Source: Berkiella_A sp964633725 (GTDB lineage Bacteria > Pseudomonadota > Gammaproteobacteria > Berkiellales > Berkiellaceae). From it: a DNA stretch of 64,000 nt. The stretch is taken from NCBI GenBank assembly GCA_964633725.1, contig CAZWHY010000016.1, positions 1-64,000 on the forward strand, written 5' to 3'. The notes under the pieces are model-generated. The model was not told the DNA's origin and did not search any database. It saw only the letters and a list, made by a program, of their open reading frames with translations. This document shows, one piece after another, positions 51,049-60,352 of the stretch. Each line of letters begins with the position of its first letter. Position 1 is the first letter of the stretch. Both the position numbers and the translations under genes were made by a program.

Positions 51049-54000
51049 CTATAATTTAGGTTGTTGGCTAGTATTCATGTTAGTGGCAGGCTGTTTACCA
51101 TTTTTTTTGCGTCGTTTATGCAACTGTAGTTGTTCTGTGAGTTGTGCTTGCGTTGCACGATTACTCTCTGACGGTTGATTTTCCTGCACTTCTGTTCGGG
51201 CGTGTTTTCCTAGTGATTTTTTATATTGAGGTACAATCATGGGAGTGGTGCCAGATGGTCCCGCTATACTTGCCGTGTTGTCTGCATTAATAAAGACATT
51301 TTTAAGATTGAGAAGCTCTAATCTCATAGCCTCAAAATTGCATGAATATTCGAACTGTTGAAGATGTTGTAAAGCGTCCGCTTCAAAATCGAGGACAATA
51401 TTTGTGACCAGTTCTTTTTCTGTAGATATCTTACATCGAGCTAATATCTTATAAACATCATCCCAGCATTTTTCCTGCTTTTGCTTTCTTTCAATCTGGT
51501 TTTGGCGGTTGTGTTGCGATAAAAACAATTTTTCTTGTTCTGAAAGTATAAATGGATTACTGATTGCTGTTTTCTCTTGTTTAGCGTCTGTTTCTGCCTT
51601 TTCTGGGGCATCAAGATATTGCAGGTATATTTTTGATAACTCTGAACCGGTTCCGTTGTAGCACAAATCCACTAAAGCAGCATTTAAATACATTAAAATA
51701 TCTTGCTGGCAGGATGCGCTAAGGTCGTTATAGTTTATCTTATAATCGGAGAGTAGTTTATTTTTGATGAAATCTAAAGCATCATTCTCATTGGCGAATT
51801 TCAAATAATCTGTCATGAATTTTGTGCGGATTGTAAGATGAGCGTTTTCTAGGTCTGTGTTTTTTGGATTAACAATGAGATCTTGAGCATTAGAAGCATT
51901 AAAAGATATTACGGCGTCTATTAGAACTCTTTTTTCCTGCTGAGTCTTACCGTCATTAAGTGCTATTGTAGCATTTGTGGTGATATGTTTTTTGATGATC
52001 TCTTGTACTTGCTCTAATGGTCTTAATGGTAAGGTTAAATCTTTGAAATAAGCATATAATTTGATAAGCCGGCTGATAGTCCCTGGATAGCAGCTTGGAG
52101 AATCCATATGAGCAGCTTGTGTGAGAGTATTATGTGTACGTCTGATTTCTTCAAGTTGAGAAACTAAAAGTGTACTGTAATTATCTGTAATGTTCTTAAT
52201 TATTTTTTTCTCAGCTTCTGAGCAATCATTTTGCATAGAAGCTTGTGTTAGTCTTTCATATTCTAAAAAGCTAAAGCAAAGCATTTTGCGGATAAATATT
52301 TTGGCATCATTTTTATTAATGTTAATGCTGCCGGATGCAGCAGGTGTTGAATATATAAAATCAGTTGCCCCACCGGTCTCTCTTTCTTTTATATTAGAGA
52401 AAAGATTGGGCCAATGTAATGTGGGCGCATTGGCATCAAGCGATCGCCAGGCTGTTTGAACAGAGCTTTCAACTGACGAAAAATGACTTCTTGCTTGTTC
52501 CATAAGTTCTGTATTTTCGGTTTTAACCAAAGCATCTCTGTTTTGCTCGATAAATATGACAATATGATCTTGTTCTGGAGAAGTCATTTCCTTTTTAATG
52601 AGTTTTAACAGATGTTTTCGAATTCTAGATTCAATTTGACAAAGTTTTTCATTTTCAGTATTTCCAGGTTCCTGTGCGAATATTTCTACCTGATGTTTAG
52701 CAATAATCGCATTAAAATGTTGGCTTGCCATACCGACAATTGAATCACCACCTGCATAAGAACTATCAGGATTATCATATGAATCTAATCTATGCGCTTC
52801 ATTTCTTTGTGTGTAGCATAAAAGTTTAATGGCTTCTTTTTGCCAATTCGTAAAGTCAAAATAAGTTTCAATGAAACTTTGAGGGTTTTGGGTGAAGTCT
52901 GGTAGTGTGTGTGTGAAGAATATGCGCAAACTATTAGATTGCTGGTTGCGTATATGGGTTATTTGTTCAATCAGCGTTAAATTGGCTGACTGCTTGAGTT
53001 GCTCTGCTAACGCTTTGCCTTGAGCTGAGAATAATTGTTCTAATGATAATCCATATATCGTAATATTTTTAGTTAAAACTATTTGACAATCTGCGGATAA
53101 TAAGTGATAAAATTCAATTAAAGCTTCAAAGTTATTTTTTTTGAGGTAATGTTGAAAGTTTTTATGGGTGATCATTATCTTGAACGTTTCCAAAGAAACC
53201 ATTTGATGCCAGTTACGAGTTGGATGTGCAAGGTACCTGAAAAAATCTGTTGATAAGTGGTTTTTTCTAGCTTTAAATATTTCCTTTATCTGCGTGTTCG
53301 CCAGCACGCTATCCTGTTTTGTATATAGCGCGAAGGCACAGACTAGATCTTGTAAAGCACGTTCATTCAAGAGGTAATAATGTTGTGGTTTTAGAGTTTC
53401 TAAAAATTTCTTAAGATCTTGTTGTGAGAGCAAAGTGTAAGATGCTATATTAATTTTCTTGATTTTCTCGGGATAGTCGGTTATCAGCGTGCAAAATTTC
53501 GATATCTGTTTTTTGCGTAAGAGCTCTTTTTCCAAACCTGCCAAGTGTTTGTTGTCGAGTGAGTTTAACAGAGCAGTGATTGCTTTAAATTTCGTCACGG
53601 AGCGACAGTTGATACTCGCTGTAAATAATGTAGAGCATATGTCGCTTATACTTTTATTGGTTTTGAGACGCTCTGTAATTGTATTGCGTTTGTCATTTGA
53701 AGATAAGTACCAGGCTTTGACTAATAAGTCTAAGCTTATTTCATTTTCAGGTGGATTAAAATAAGAGGATATTCTCTCTATGTTGTTGATGATGTATTGG
53801 AACAGGACTAATGCGATTTCTTTTTTCAGACATTGTATATTGTCGCTGTTTTTAGTTACATCTATAATTGAACATAAAAAAGAATAGCAATCTGACTTTG
53901 TTCCATTAAAAGACACGTCGCCTAGAAGCTTCTGCTCTTGGAGGGCAACGCAAATTAATTGTTGCCGTCCTTCTGGCGTATCCAAATTAAAGTGAGTTGA

Positions 54001-55215
54001 TTCTTGGCTCAAAATCTCGGTTTTAAAATTTCTGTCGCATATTGATTTTTTTCTTGAGTCATGGTTTGTTTTGAAAAATTCAAGAAAAAGTGTTGGGTTG
54101 CCAAATATCGCGATGTTAATATCTTGCTGTTGCTCTTCTGAGAATGCTATATTTTCTATATCATTAAAAGTTTCAATTAAAGATTTAAGTGTTGTTATAG
54201 ATAAATTTCCGACGATAGTATTTCTGAATGTATCCGTATATATTTTAACCAGTACGTTTTTATCTGCATTTATCCCTAAATGTTTCAAGAGGTCAATATT
54301 TAAGGAGACCATTATGTCAGAGGATTCTGAGGCAGTCTGAACATGAGCTAATATATCTTGCGTGGTTATATTTAAATTTAGCCATGAATTATAATTTGAT
54401 AGTCTTTTTAAGTAACTGGAAAAGTCCTGGCTATCAGCTTGATTAGACCTATCCCAGAAATATTCTTTGAGGTTGTCGGTAGGGAAGCTGTTCTTGAGTT
54501 GAAAGGCTTTTCTAAATAGTTGGATTCTGTATGTTTCAGGCTTTTGTATATGCGCCCAAAAGTGTTGGACAAACGCAGGCGCAGAATTCCTTAATAAATC
54601 CCAGATGAAATCATAGTTGGTAAATGCGCATATGATTTCCATAGCTTTGTCAAATTTTTCATGCGCAATACAATGCGCTGTAATAGCGACTAGTGCATTA
54701 CTACAGGATGTTCGTGTTTTCTTTAAATCTTGGTAAAAGGTTTCATAATATAGCCTAATGGTTGTTATATCCGCATTTAGAGCGATATGCTTAAATGCTG
54801 GTACAGGCGTTTTATTGAGTTTCTCGAAACCTTGATATATGAATTCATTATTTTCATTTTTAGAGATAAAGTCTCTTATAACTTCATATTGTTTTGAAGC
54901 ACACGCTTGTTTAATTAAATCTTCAAGATCTATTTTAGTAATGGGGGATGTTTTAGAGAGGGGTAATGAACTTATTAAATTTTTATATAATGCTTTGGCT
55001 ATTTGAAGGCGTTTAAAAAAAACTGCAATAGCAATACAGTGAATCTCAATGTTCTTTTTTTGTTTTACAATGCCATCAAAGCTGTAATCCTCTGGATTAA
55101 ACTCAGAATCGGTCTCGTCATTTTTCTTTAAATATGTAATTAATTTACCAGGGATTGAGTTAGGAGCCTTCTGTTCTAGTTGATCCAGCTCGTTGAAATT
55201 TTCAATAATATTCAT
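51049..55215 (-). CDS. Giant orphan protein (1388 aa)
   Basis: A 1388-residue helical protein without a recognised domain, signal peptide or membrane segment. It shares the N-terminal and middle helical patterns of the 890-residue downstream neighbour and adds about 500 residues. A C-terminal stretch (about residues 1310-1388) is Gln-rich and low-complexity with HKRRKKNGK, a candidate nuclear localisation signal, and LGKHARTEV before it. Helical repeats of about 35-40 residues (for example KFDKAMEIICAFTNYDFIWDLL) suggest an alpha-solenoid such as a degenerate HEAT or TPR fold; this is inferred from pattern. It is the first gene of a two-gene operon divergent from the ankyrin-helicase gene. 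Confidence 0.6.
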   Translation of the reverse strand: MNIIENFNELDQLEQKAPNSIPGKLITYLKKNDETDSEFNPEDYSFDGIVKQKKNIEIHCIAIAVFFKRLQIAKALYKNLISSLPLSKTSPITKIDLEDLIKQACASKQYEVIRDFISKNENNEFIYQGFEKLNKTPVPAFKHIALNADITTIRLYYETFYQDLKKTRTSCSNALVAITAHCIAHEKFDKAMEIICAFTNYDFIWDLLRNSAPAFVQHFWAHIQKPETYRIQLFRKAFQLKNSFPTDNLKEYFWDRSNQADSQDFSSYLKRLSNYNSWLNLNITTQDILAHVQTASESSDIMVSLNIDLLKHLGINADKNVLVKIYTDTFRNTIVGNLSITTLKSLIETFNDIENIAFSEEQQQDINIAIFGNPTLFLEFFKTNHDSRKKSICDRNFKTEILSQESTHFNLDTPEGRQQLICVALQEQKLLGDVSFNGTKSDCYSFLCSIIDVTKNSDNIQCLKKEIALVLFQYIINNIERISSYFNPPENEISLDLLVKAWYLSSNDKRNTITERLKTNKSISDICSTLFTASINCRSVTKFKAITALLNSLDNKHLAGLEKELLRKKQISKFCTLITDYPEKIKKINIASYTLLSQQDLKKFLETLKPQHYYLLNERALQDLVCAFALYTKQDSVLANTQIKEIFKARKNHLSTDFFRYLAHPTRNWHQMVSLETFKIMITHKNFQHYLKKNNFEALIEFYHLLSADCQIVLTKNITIYGLSLEQLFSAQGKALAEQLKQSANLTLIEQITHIRNQQSNSLRIFFTHTLPDFTQNPQSFIETYFDFTNWQKEAIKLLCYTQRNEAHRLDSYDNPDSSYAGGDSIVGMASQHFNAIIAKHQVEIFAQEPGNTENEKLCQIESRIRKHLLKLIKKEMTSPEQDHIVIFIEQNRDALVKTENTELMEQARSHFSSVESSVQTAWRSLDANAPTLHWPNLFSNIKERETGGATDFIYSTPAASGSININKNDAKIFIRKMLCFSFLEYERLTQASMQNDCSEAEKKIIKNITDNYSTLLVSQLEEIRRTHNTLTQAAHMDSPSCYPGTISRLIKLYAYFKDLTLPLRPLEQVQEIIKKHITTNATIALNDGKTQQEKRVLIDAVISFNASNAQDLIVNPKNTDLENAHLTIRTKFMTDYLKFANENDALDFIKNKLLSDYKINYNDLSASCQQDILMYLNAALVDLCYNGTGSELSKIYLQYLDAPEKAETDAKQEKTAISNPFILSEQEKLFLSQHNRQNQIERKQKQEKCWDDVYKILARCKISTEKELVTNIVLDFEADALQHLQQFEYSCNFEAMRLELLNLKNVFINADNTASIAGPSGTTPMIVPQYKKSLGKHARTEVQENQPSESNRATQAQLTEQLQLHKRRKKNGKQPATNMNTSQQPKL

Positions 55216-55503
55216 AATGTCACTCTTAATCTAATGATGACCACAGTTCATAGTTGACATTATAACTAATAAATATTCTTGTTTCTGCTGGGTAAAATAT
55301 AGCGAATGGTATGTTTGTACCAAGATATCTACCATTGGTCTAAAAGCACCCACTGTTACAGCCCTAGGTAGGCTTGAAGGAACCACGAGAATTTTCAAAA
55401 ATAATGGTATTTAATATTGTTGATATGTTTTACCTAGCATACACCTGCCGTTTGTTTTGATAGTCTACTGACATGTATGAAGCCGATATCGAGATAAATC
55501 CAG

Positions 55504-58500
55504 ATGAAATCAGTAAAGAAAAAAGAGAAAAAAGAGAAAAAAGAGCGGCAAGAGCTTGTAGCCTCCAATCAAGTAATTCAGTACTGGGTTGGTATATTTG
55601 CAACTACGCGTCTTCAAGTGGAACTAAATGCCCTGCAAAAATACGTGTTAGAAACGTGCCTCATTAATCCCCAACGCGTTGGATTTGAAAAGCTTACTGG
55701 CTATACAAACCTATATAGCATTCGATATTCAAAGAAGGGCAGAATAATTTTATCTGAGCTAAATGACCATTTAGTTGTGTTGGCGATATTAGAGAATCAT
55801 GAATATAACAAGGTTCTTGTTAGGAACGCAAAACTTTGGGCTAGGCTTGATATTGCCGTAATAGCAATTAAAAAGAAAAATTCTAAAGCACCAGAGAGTG
55901 GGGGCTTAGAGCAAAGACTTCTTAAGATGTCTGTTTCTAAAAGACTATCTTTACGTGATGCTAAAAATCTGACTTTATATCAGCCGGTCGCTTTCGAGCC
56001 TGTGGGTGACAAGTTAAAAGTTTTGACCTTAGATGCCCATCAGCAAGATGCAATTAGTGCCTCTTTGCCTGCCATTGTATCTGGTTTGCCAGGTTCTGGA
56101 AAAACAATGGTAGCGCTTGCCTTGCTAGGTATTGCTAATAATTCAAATGAAGATACAAAAGTACTATACGTAACACAATCGGCGGCTTTAGCGAGAAAGG
56201 TGGAGTTGGATTTTACAAGGGTATCCACAAGCCGTAATTTTTCTGCCGTGTCATTCAAAACGTATGAAGAATTATTGAAAGATTGTGGTGTGACAAAACG
56301 AATATTGACGGCGAAGGCTGCCAATGAGTACATGCAAGTCTGGTTTGCCAGCTACACAGGGGCATATCGTCGAGGGGAAACCAAGATGGCCCAAATGACA
56401 AGAGAAATGGGTAAATTGGGCTCGGACACGCTGTATCAAGAATTCAGAATACGTTCTGGATACTCGGGTGAAGCGTATTGCGACCCTAAGATAGTGGGAA
56501 GAAAACAAAGTTTATTTAAGAATGCCGATGAGCGAGAATGGATTAATACAGCCTATGAGCAGTTTATAGGCGAGCTTGAAAAACAAGATTTTGTGATGGC
56601 TGATTTTGCAACCCCACTGGTACAAGGTGGTGGCAATGCATACGATGCTATTTTTGTTGATGAGGCGCAAGATTTATCTAATGGTCAAGTTTTAAAATTG
56701 GCGGAGATTTCCAAGGATAAGAAAAGTATTTGTTATTTTTATGGTGACGGTCAAAGTCTGCAAGATGATACGGCTAATAAAATATTCATGCAATATATTT
56801 TGGGACAAGAGGTCCAGAGTATCAGTTTGATGCAGCCATATCGTTGTTCGATGGCTATAATGCATGCTGCCAAAGCAATCGACCAATTGAGATTGGATGT
56901 AACGCCAAAAGCTAAAGCGGGTGTTCCTTTTGACTTGGAAAATCAGGAAAATAGGAACGTTGGCTCTGTGGCGTGGGTCGATACAAAGAATGAAAAGGGT
57001 AAATTGAAAGAGTACCAAAGTCTGGTAAATGGGAATCCAGATGCTTGTGTCATTACGCATGCCGCTCAAAAAGAAGAGGCTATAAAGCGATACAAGGTAG
57101 AAGATTACCAAGTATTTACACCTGCGGAGATTAAGGGGTTACAGTACAAAGTGGTTATTCTTTATGAGCCTTTGGCTGAGGGTATATATGGAGATATAGA
57201 AGCTGCACTTAAAAAGCAAAGCCGAGATTTTAACCTTTCCTCACCCCTGAGTAACTTATTTGTTGCAATAACCCGAGCAGAAGAGCGTCTCATTTTTGAT
57301 TCTAGCGTCCACCGCCAAAAGATAGGGGAACGTATTAAAAATGCTATAGAAGAAGCAAATGAAAAATATTCAGTTCAGACTGAGTTGTATGATGTGCAGG
57401 ATGCAGTCAACCTAGAGGAAGGATGGCGAAATCGAGCTCAAAAACTTGCTGAGACTGAGCGTGAGGAAAGGGCGGGAGAAATTTTAGACAAGAAGTTAAA
57501 GTATACAAAAGCGCAAATAGCAGAATTTATGGAGACGTATAACCCAGTAAGAGCGGAAAAAGTTGTGCAGGCTAATTTTTTTAAGACCATCATGGACGAA
57601 GACATCAAGGCTGCTGAGACATGGATTAATCAAGGTGCCAGTGTAGACTTGCCAAGAGCGGAAGGTAAATTTAAAGGGTTCACAGCTCTTTATGTTGCGG
57701 CAGCAGCGGGCATTGAGAGTACTGTTAAGTTGCTACTTAAGTATGGTGCCACGGTAAGTCAGGAGCAAGGCAATGGTACAACGGCACTTCATATTGCGTC
57801 AGCAGCAAAAGGACGTGAGAATATTATTAAGTTGCTGCTTACGCAGAACCCCAACGTAAACCAAGAACAGGGCGAGGGGGAGAGTAAGGGACAAGTGGCT
57901 CTTTATATTGCGGCCAGCAATGGATGTGTCGGCGGTGTTGCATTGTTACTTGCGGAAGGCGCTAAGGTAAATATACAACAGGGGGAGGGGCGAAGTAAGG
58001 GGCAGACGGCACTTTATGCCGCGGCAGCAAGTGGGTGTGAGGGTGTTGTTAAACTTCTAATTGAACAAGGCGCTTACGTAAACCAAGAGCAGGGCGATGG
58101 CTCTTGCAAAGGGTTCACAGCTCTTCATATTGCGGCCTGCAAGGGGTACGTAGAGGTTGTTGAAATGTTGCTTACACATGAGCGTGTTCAAGTAAATCAA
58201 CAGCAGGGCGAGGGGATGTGTAAAGGACAGACGGCTCTTTATAGTGCGGCAGCAAATGGGCATAAAAGGGTTGTTGAAATTCTAATTGGGCAAGGCGCCA
58301 ACGTAAATCAAGAACAGGGTGATGGCCTTTGTAAAGGGTTAACGGCTCTTTATATTTCGGCCTGCAGGGGGCACGATAGTATTGTTAGAAGTTTGCTTGC
58401 ACATAAGAGTGCTCAAGCAAATCAACAGCAGGGCGAGGGGAGGTGTAAAGGACAGACGGCCCTTTGTATTGCGGCAGCAAATGGGCGTGAGGATTCTGTT

Positions 58501-59817
58501 AAGCTTCTAATTGAACAATGCATCAACGTAAACCAAGATCAGGGGGGTGGGTTAACGGCTCTTTATATTGCGGCTTACAAGGGGCACGAGAAAGTTGTCG
58601 ACATATTACTTGCAAATAAGGATGTTGAAGTAAATCAACAACAGGGGGAGGGTGCGTGTAAAGGACAGGTTGCCCTTTATGTTGCTGTCATCAATAGGCA
58701 CGTGAAGGTTGTTGAAAGTTTACTTGCAAATCAGGACATTAAAGTAAATCAACAGCAGGGCGAAGGGGAGAGTGAAGGACTGACGGCCTTTTATATTGCG
58801 GTCTGCAAGGGGGACGCGGAGATTGTTGAAATGTTGCTTGCAAGTGGATGTGTTAAAGTAAATCAACAACTCAGTAAGGGACTGGCCGCTCTTTATATTG
58901 CGGTCATTAACAAGCATGCCGAGGTTATTAAGTTTCTGCTTAAGCATGGTGCCAATCCAAATATGCAGCAGGGCGAAGGTAGGCACAAAGGGATAACGGC
59001 TCTTTGTCTTGCGTCAGCAATGGTAAGTACGGATATTGTTGAAATGTTACTTGCAAATAAAGATGTTGAAGTAAATCAAGAACAGGGTGAGGGTGCGTGT
59101 AAAGGACAGGCTGCCCTTTATGTTGCGGCTAACAAGGGGCATACTGATGTTGTTAAAATGTTACTTGCAAATAAGAATATTGAAGTAAATCAACAACAGG
59201 GTGAGGGGGTGAGCAAAGGAGAAACAGCTCTTTATGCTGCGGCAGCAAGTGGGAGTGAAGATATTGTTAAATTGCTGCTTGCAAGTGGTGCAAATGTGAA
59301 TATGCCGCAAGGCGAAGGTGCTCACAAAGGAAAAATGGCTTCTCAAATTACATCTTCAGAAATTATTAAGAAAATTTTAAATGCATACGTGCTTTCAGAT
59401 ATGTTTGCTAAAAAACTTATGGAAACATTCCCTGGTAAATTGGTGGGGGCAAACGAATGCAAAGAAAAAACAGGAATAGAAATAGCCAGAGATATCGTTC
59501 AAGCTAAAATTCGATTTCTCTTATATAGCTTTGTTGAGAGCGGGCAAAAGGTAGCTGAATTATATAAGAATTTTTTAAAATCCGAGTCACTAAAAATGTT
59601 TGTGCAAAGTATCGGAACTGACGGGATAAATGGCGCGAGTGAAAGCATTAAGCTGGCGGAGTCGATTTACAAGCGTGTCTTGATTGATACGATCATTACA
59701 CCTTCAGGGCATTCTGTTGCACCACTTCTGGCTTCTTGGGAAGCCTTGGCGACAACTACAACGACTACAGAGCCCAGGCCTAAGAACAACCGAAAAAACA
59801 GGGGGCGGAGGCGTTAG
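55504..59817 (+). CDS. RelE-like / UvrD-type helicase / ankyrin-repeat fusion protein
   Basis: A 1437-residue multidomain protein. A Lys/Glu-rich N-terminus is followed by a RelE/ParE-like toxin-fold segment (GFEKLTGYTNLYSIRYSKKGRIIL ... VVLAILENHEYNKV, residues about 55-105). The helicase core has Walker A GLPGSGKT near residue 194, Walker B FVDEAQDLS near 385, QPYRCS, and motif VI AITRAEERL near 589, typical of superfamily 1 UvrD/Rep proteins. From about residue 710 to 1290 come about sixteen ankyrin repeats with an unusual conserved insert (VNQQQGEGxxKGQTALY). The end is basic (PKNNRKNRGRRR). ATG 55504 is chosen; another frame from 55473 is a shadow. The assignment of domains is firm for helicase and ankyrin, moderate for RelE-like. 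Likely an effector or nucleic-acid-acting protein. Confidence 0.78.
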   Translation: MKSVKKKEKKEKKERQELVASNQVIQYWVGIFATTRLQVELNALQKYVLETCLINPQRVGFEKLTGYTNLYSIRYSKKGRIILSELNDHLVVLAILENHEYNKVLVRNAKLWARLDIAVIAIKKKNSKAPESGGLEQRLLKMSVSKRLSLRDAKNLTLYQPVAFEPVGDKLKVLTLDAHQQDAISASLPAIVSGLPGSGKTMVALALLGIANNSNEDTKVLYVTQSAALARKVELDFTRVSTSRNFSAVSFKTYEELLKDCGVTKRILTAKAANEYMQVWFASYTGAYRRGETKMAQMTREMGKLGSDTLYQEFRIRSGYSGEAYCDPKIVGRKQSLFKNADEREWINTAYEQFIGELEKQDFVMADFATPLVQGGGNAYDAIFVDEAQDLSNGQVLKLAEISKDKKSICYFYGDGQSLQDDTANKIFMQYILGQEVQSISLMQPYRCSMAIMHAAKAIDQLRLDVTPKAKAGVPFDLENQENRNVGSVAWVDTKNEKGKLKEYQSLVNGNPDACVITHAAQKEEAIKRYKVEDYQVFTPAEIKGLQYKVVILYEPLAEGIYGDIEAALKKQSRDFNLSSPLSNLFVAITRAEERLIFDSSVHRQKIGERIKNAIEEANEKYSVQTELYDVQDAVNLEEGWRNRAQKLAETEREERAGEILDKKLKYTKAQIAEFMETYNPVRAEKVVQANFFKTIMDEDIKAAETWINQGASVDLPRAEGKFKGFTALYVAAAAGIESTVKLLLKYGATVSQEQGNGTTALHIASAAKGRENIIKLLLTQNPNVNQEQGEGESKGQVALYIAASNGCVGGVALLLAEGAKVNIQQGEGRSKGQTALYAAAASGCEGVVKLLIEQGAYVNQEQGDGSCKGFTALHIAACKGYVEVVEMLLTHERVQVNQQQGEGMCKGQTALYSAAANGHKRVVEILIGQGANVNQEQGDGLCKGLTALYISACRGHDSIVRSLLAHKSAQANQQQGEGRCKGQTALCIAAANGREDSVKLLIEQCINVNQDQGGGLTALYIAAYKGHEKVVDILLANKDVEVNQQQGEGACKGQVALYVAVINRHVKVVESLLANQDIKVNQQQGEGESEGLTAFYIAVCKGDAEIVEMLLASGCVKVNQQLSKGLAALYIAVINKHAEVIKFLLKHGANPNMQQGEGRHKGITALCLASAMVSTDIVEMLLANKDVEVNQEQGEGACKGQAALYVAANKGHTDVVKMLLANKNIEVNQQQGEGVSKGETALYAAAASGSEDIVKLLLASGANVNMPQGEGAHKGKMASQITSSEIIKKILNAYVLSDMFAKKLMETFPGKLVGANECKEKTGIEIARDIVQAKIRFLLYSFVESGQKVAELYKNFLKSESLKMFVQSIGTDGINGASESIKLAESIYKRVLIDTIITPSGHSVAPLLASWEALATTTTTTEPRPKNNRKNRGRRR
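57640..59340 (+). repeat. Ankyrin-coding tandem repeats of about 110 bp
   Basis: About sixteen consecutive DNA units, each of roughly 105-117 bases, share blocks such as gtaaatcaacaacagggcg, tgtaaaggacagacggc and ctttatattgcggca. Several neighbouring units are closely similar, so expansion by recombination is recent for at least part of the array. Frame is preserved throughout. Confidence 0.8.
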
Positions 59818-59929
59818 CTATATTGGCTCTTTGAATGAGAGTGTTGGGAGTGTTTTCTAAACTGTGTCAAGTAAGAAATATTTATAAACTACCCTCCCCC
59901 TATACTTCATTTCATTATGTTTCTTGGGT

Positions 59930-60241
59930 CGAGGGTAGTGAAAAGGCTGCCAAATATTTTCGCTAATCATCCACTCTGATATTGTAATGCTTTTCTAAAG
60001 CCTCAGCAGAAAGTGTAGAAGTGCTCTAATGGCTTTTGACCATACAGACGGTTACTCGCTTTTTGGGCCGCAAACCAGGTACACCATCTCGCTGATAGGT
60101 CTTTTTTAGTTAGTGGATCTGACGTTCTGATAATCCCAATGTTTTGGCTGCGGAAACTTGCGTGAGGTTACGCATAACCACAGATTGAATTACTGACACT
60201 TTGCTCAGTTCCTGAGCGTTCATTCTTAAATATTCCTGCAT
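59930..60241 (-). pseudogene. Dead ISNCY-type transposase fragment
   Basis: On the minus strand, AAGGAGG stands before an ATG at 60239-60241. The translation MQEYLRMNAQELSKVSVIQ, then VVMRNLTQVSAAKTLGLSERQIH, stop, LKKTYQRDGVPGLRPKKR matches the helix-turn-helix start of ISNCY-family transposases. After the in-frame TAA and another TAG, TLSAEALEKHYNIRVDD matches a later piece of the same family, so there are stops and an internal deletion. No DDE core is left and no terminal inverted repeats were identified. This is a remnant of an insertion sequence between two effector-like genes. Confidence 0.75.
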
Positions 60242-60352
60242 TGCTTAGCCTCCTTGTTAGTTTCTCTACTTGTTAGAGCAAAATATCTGAACTTATTCAC
60301 TACAAAATGGTCTCTCGTTATATACCAATAACGTAAGAGTCAGAGTGTAGTT

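Noticed and set aside
55473..55667. Short open frame at the 5' end of the ankyrin-helicase gene
   Set aside because: It is in another frame of the same sequence, is rich in Lys/Glu from the AAAGAG repeats, has no family match and no independent ribosome site; the 55504 frame carries all domain motifs.
58057..58986. Repeated minus-strand frames in the ankyrin region
   Set aside because: They are mirror images of the ankyrin DNA repeats and have no ribosome sites; similarity among them is caused by the underlying repeats.
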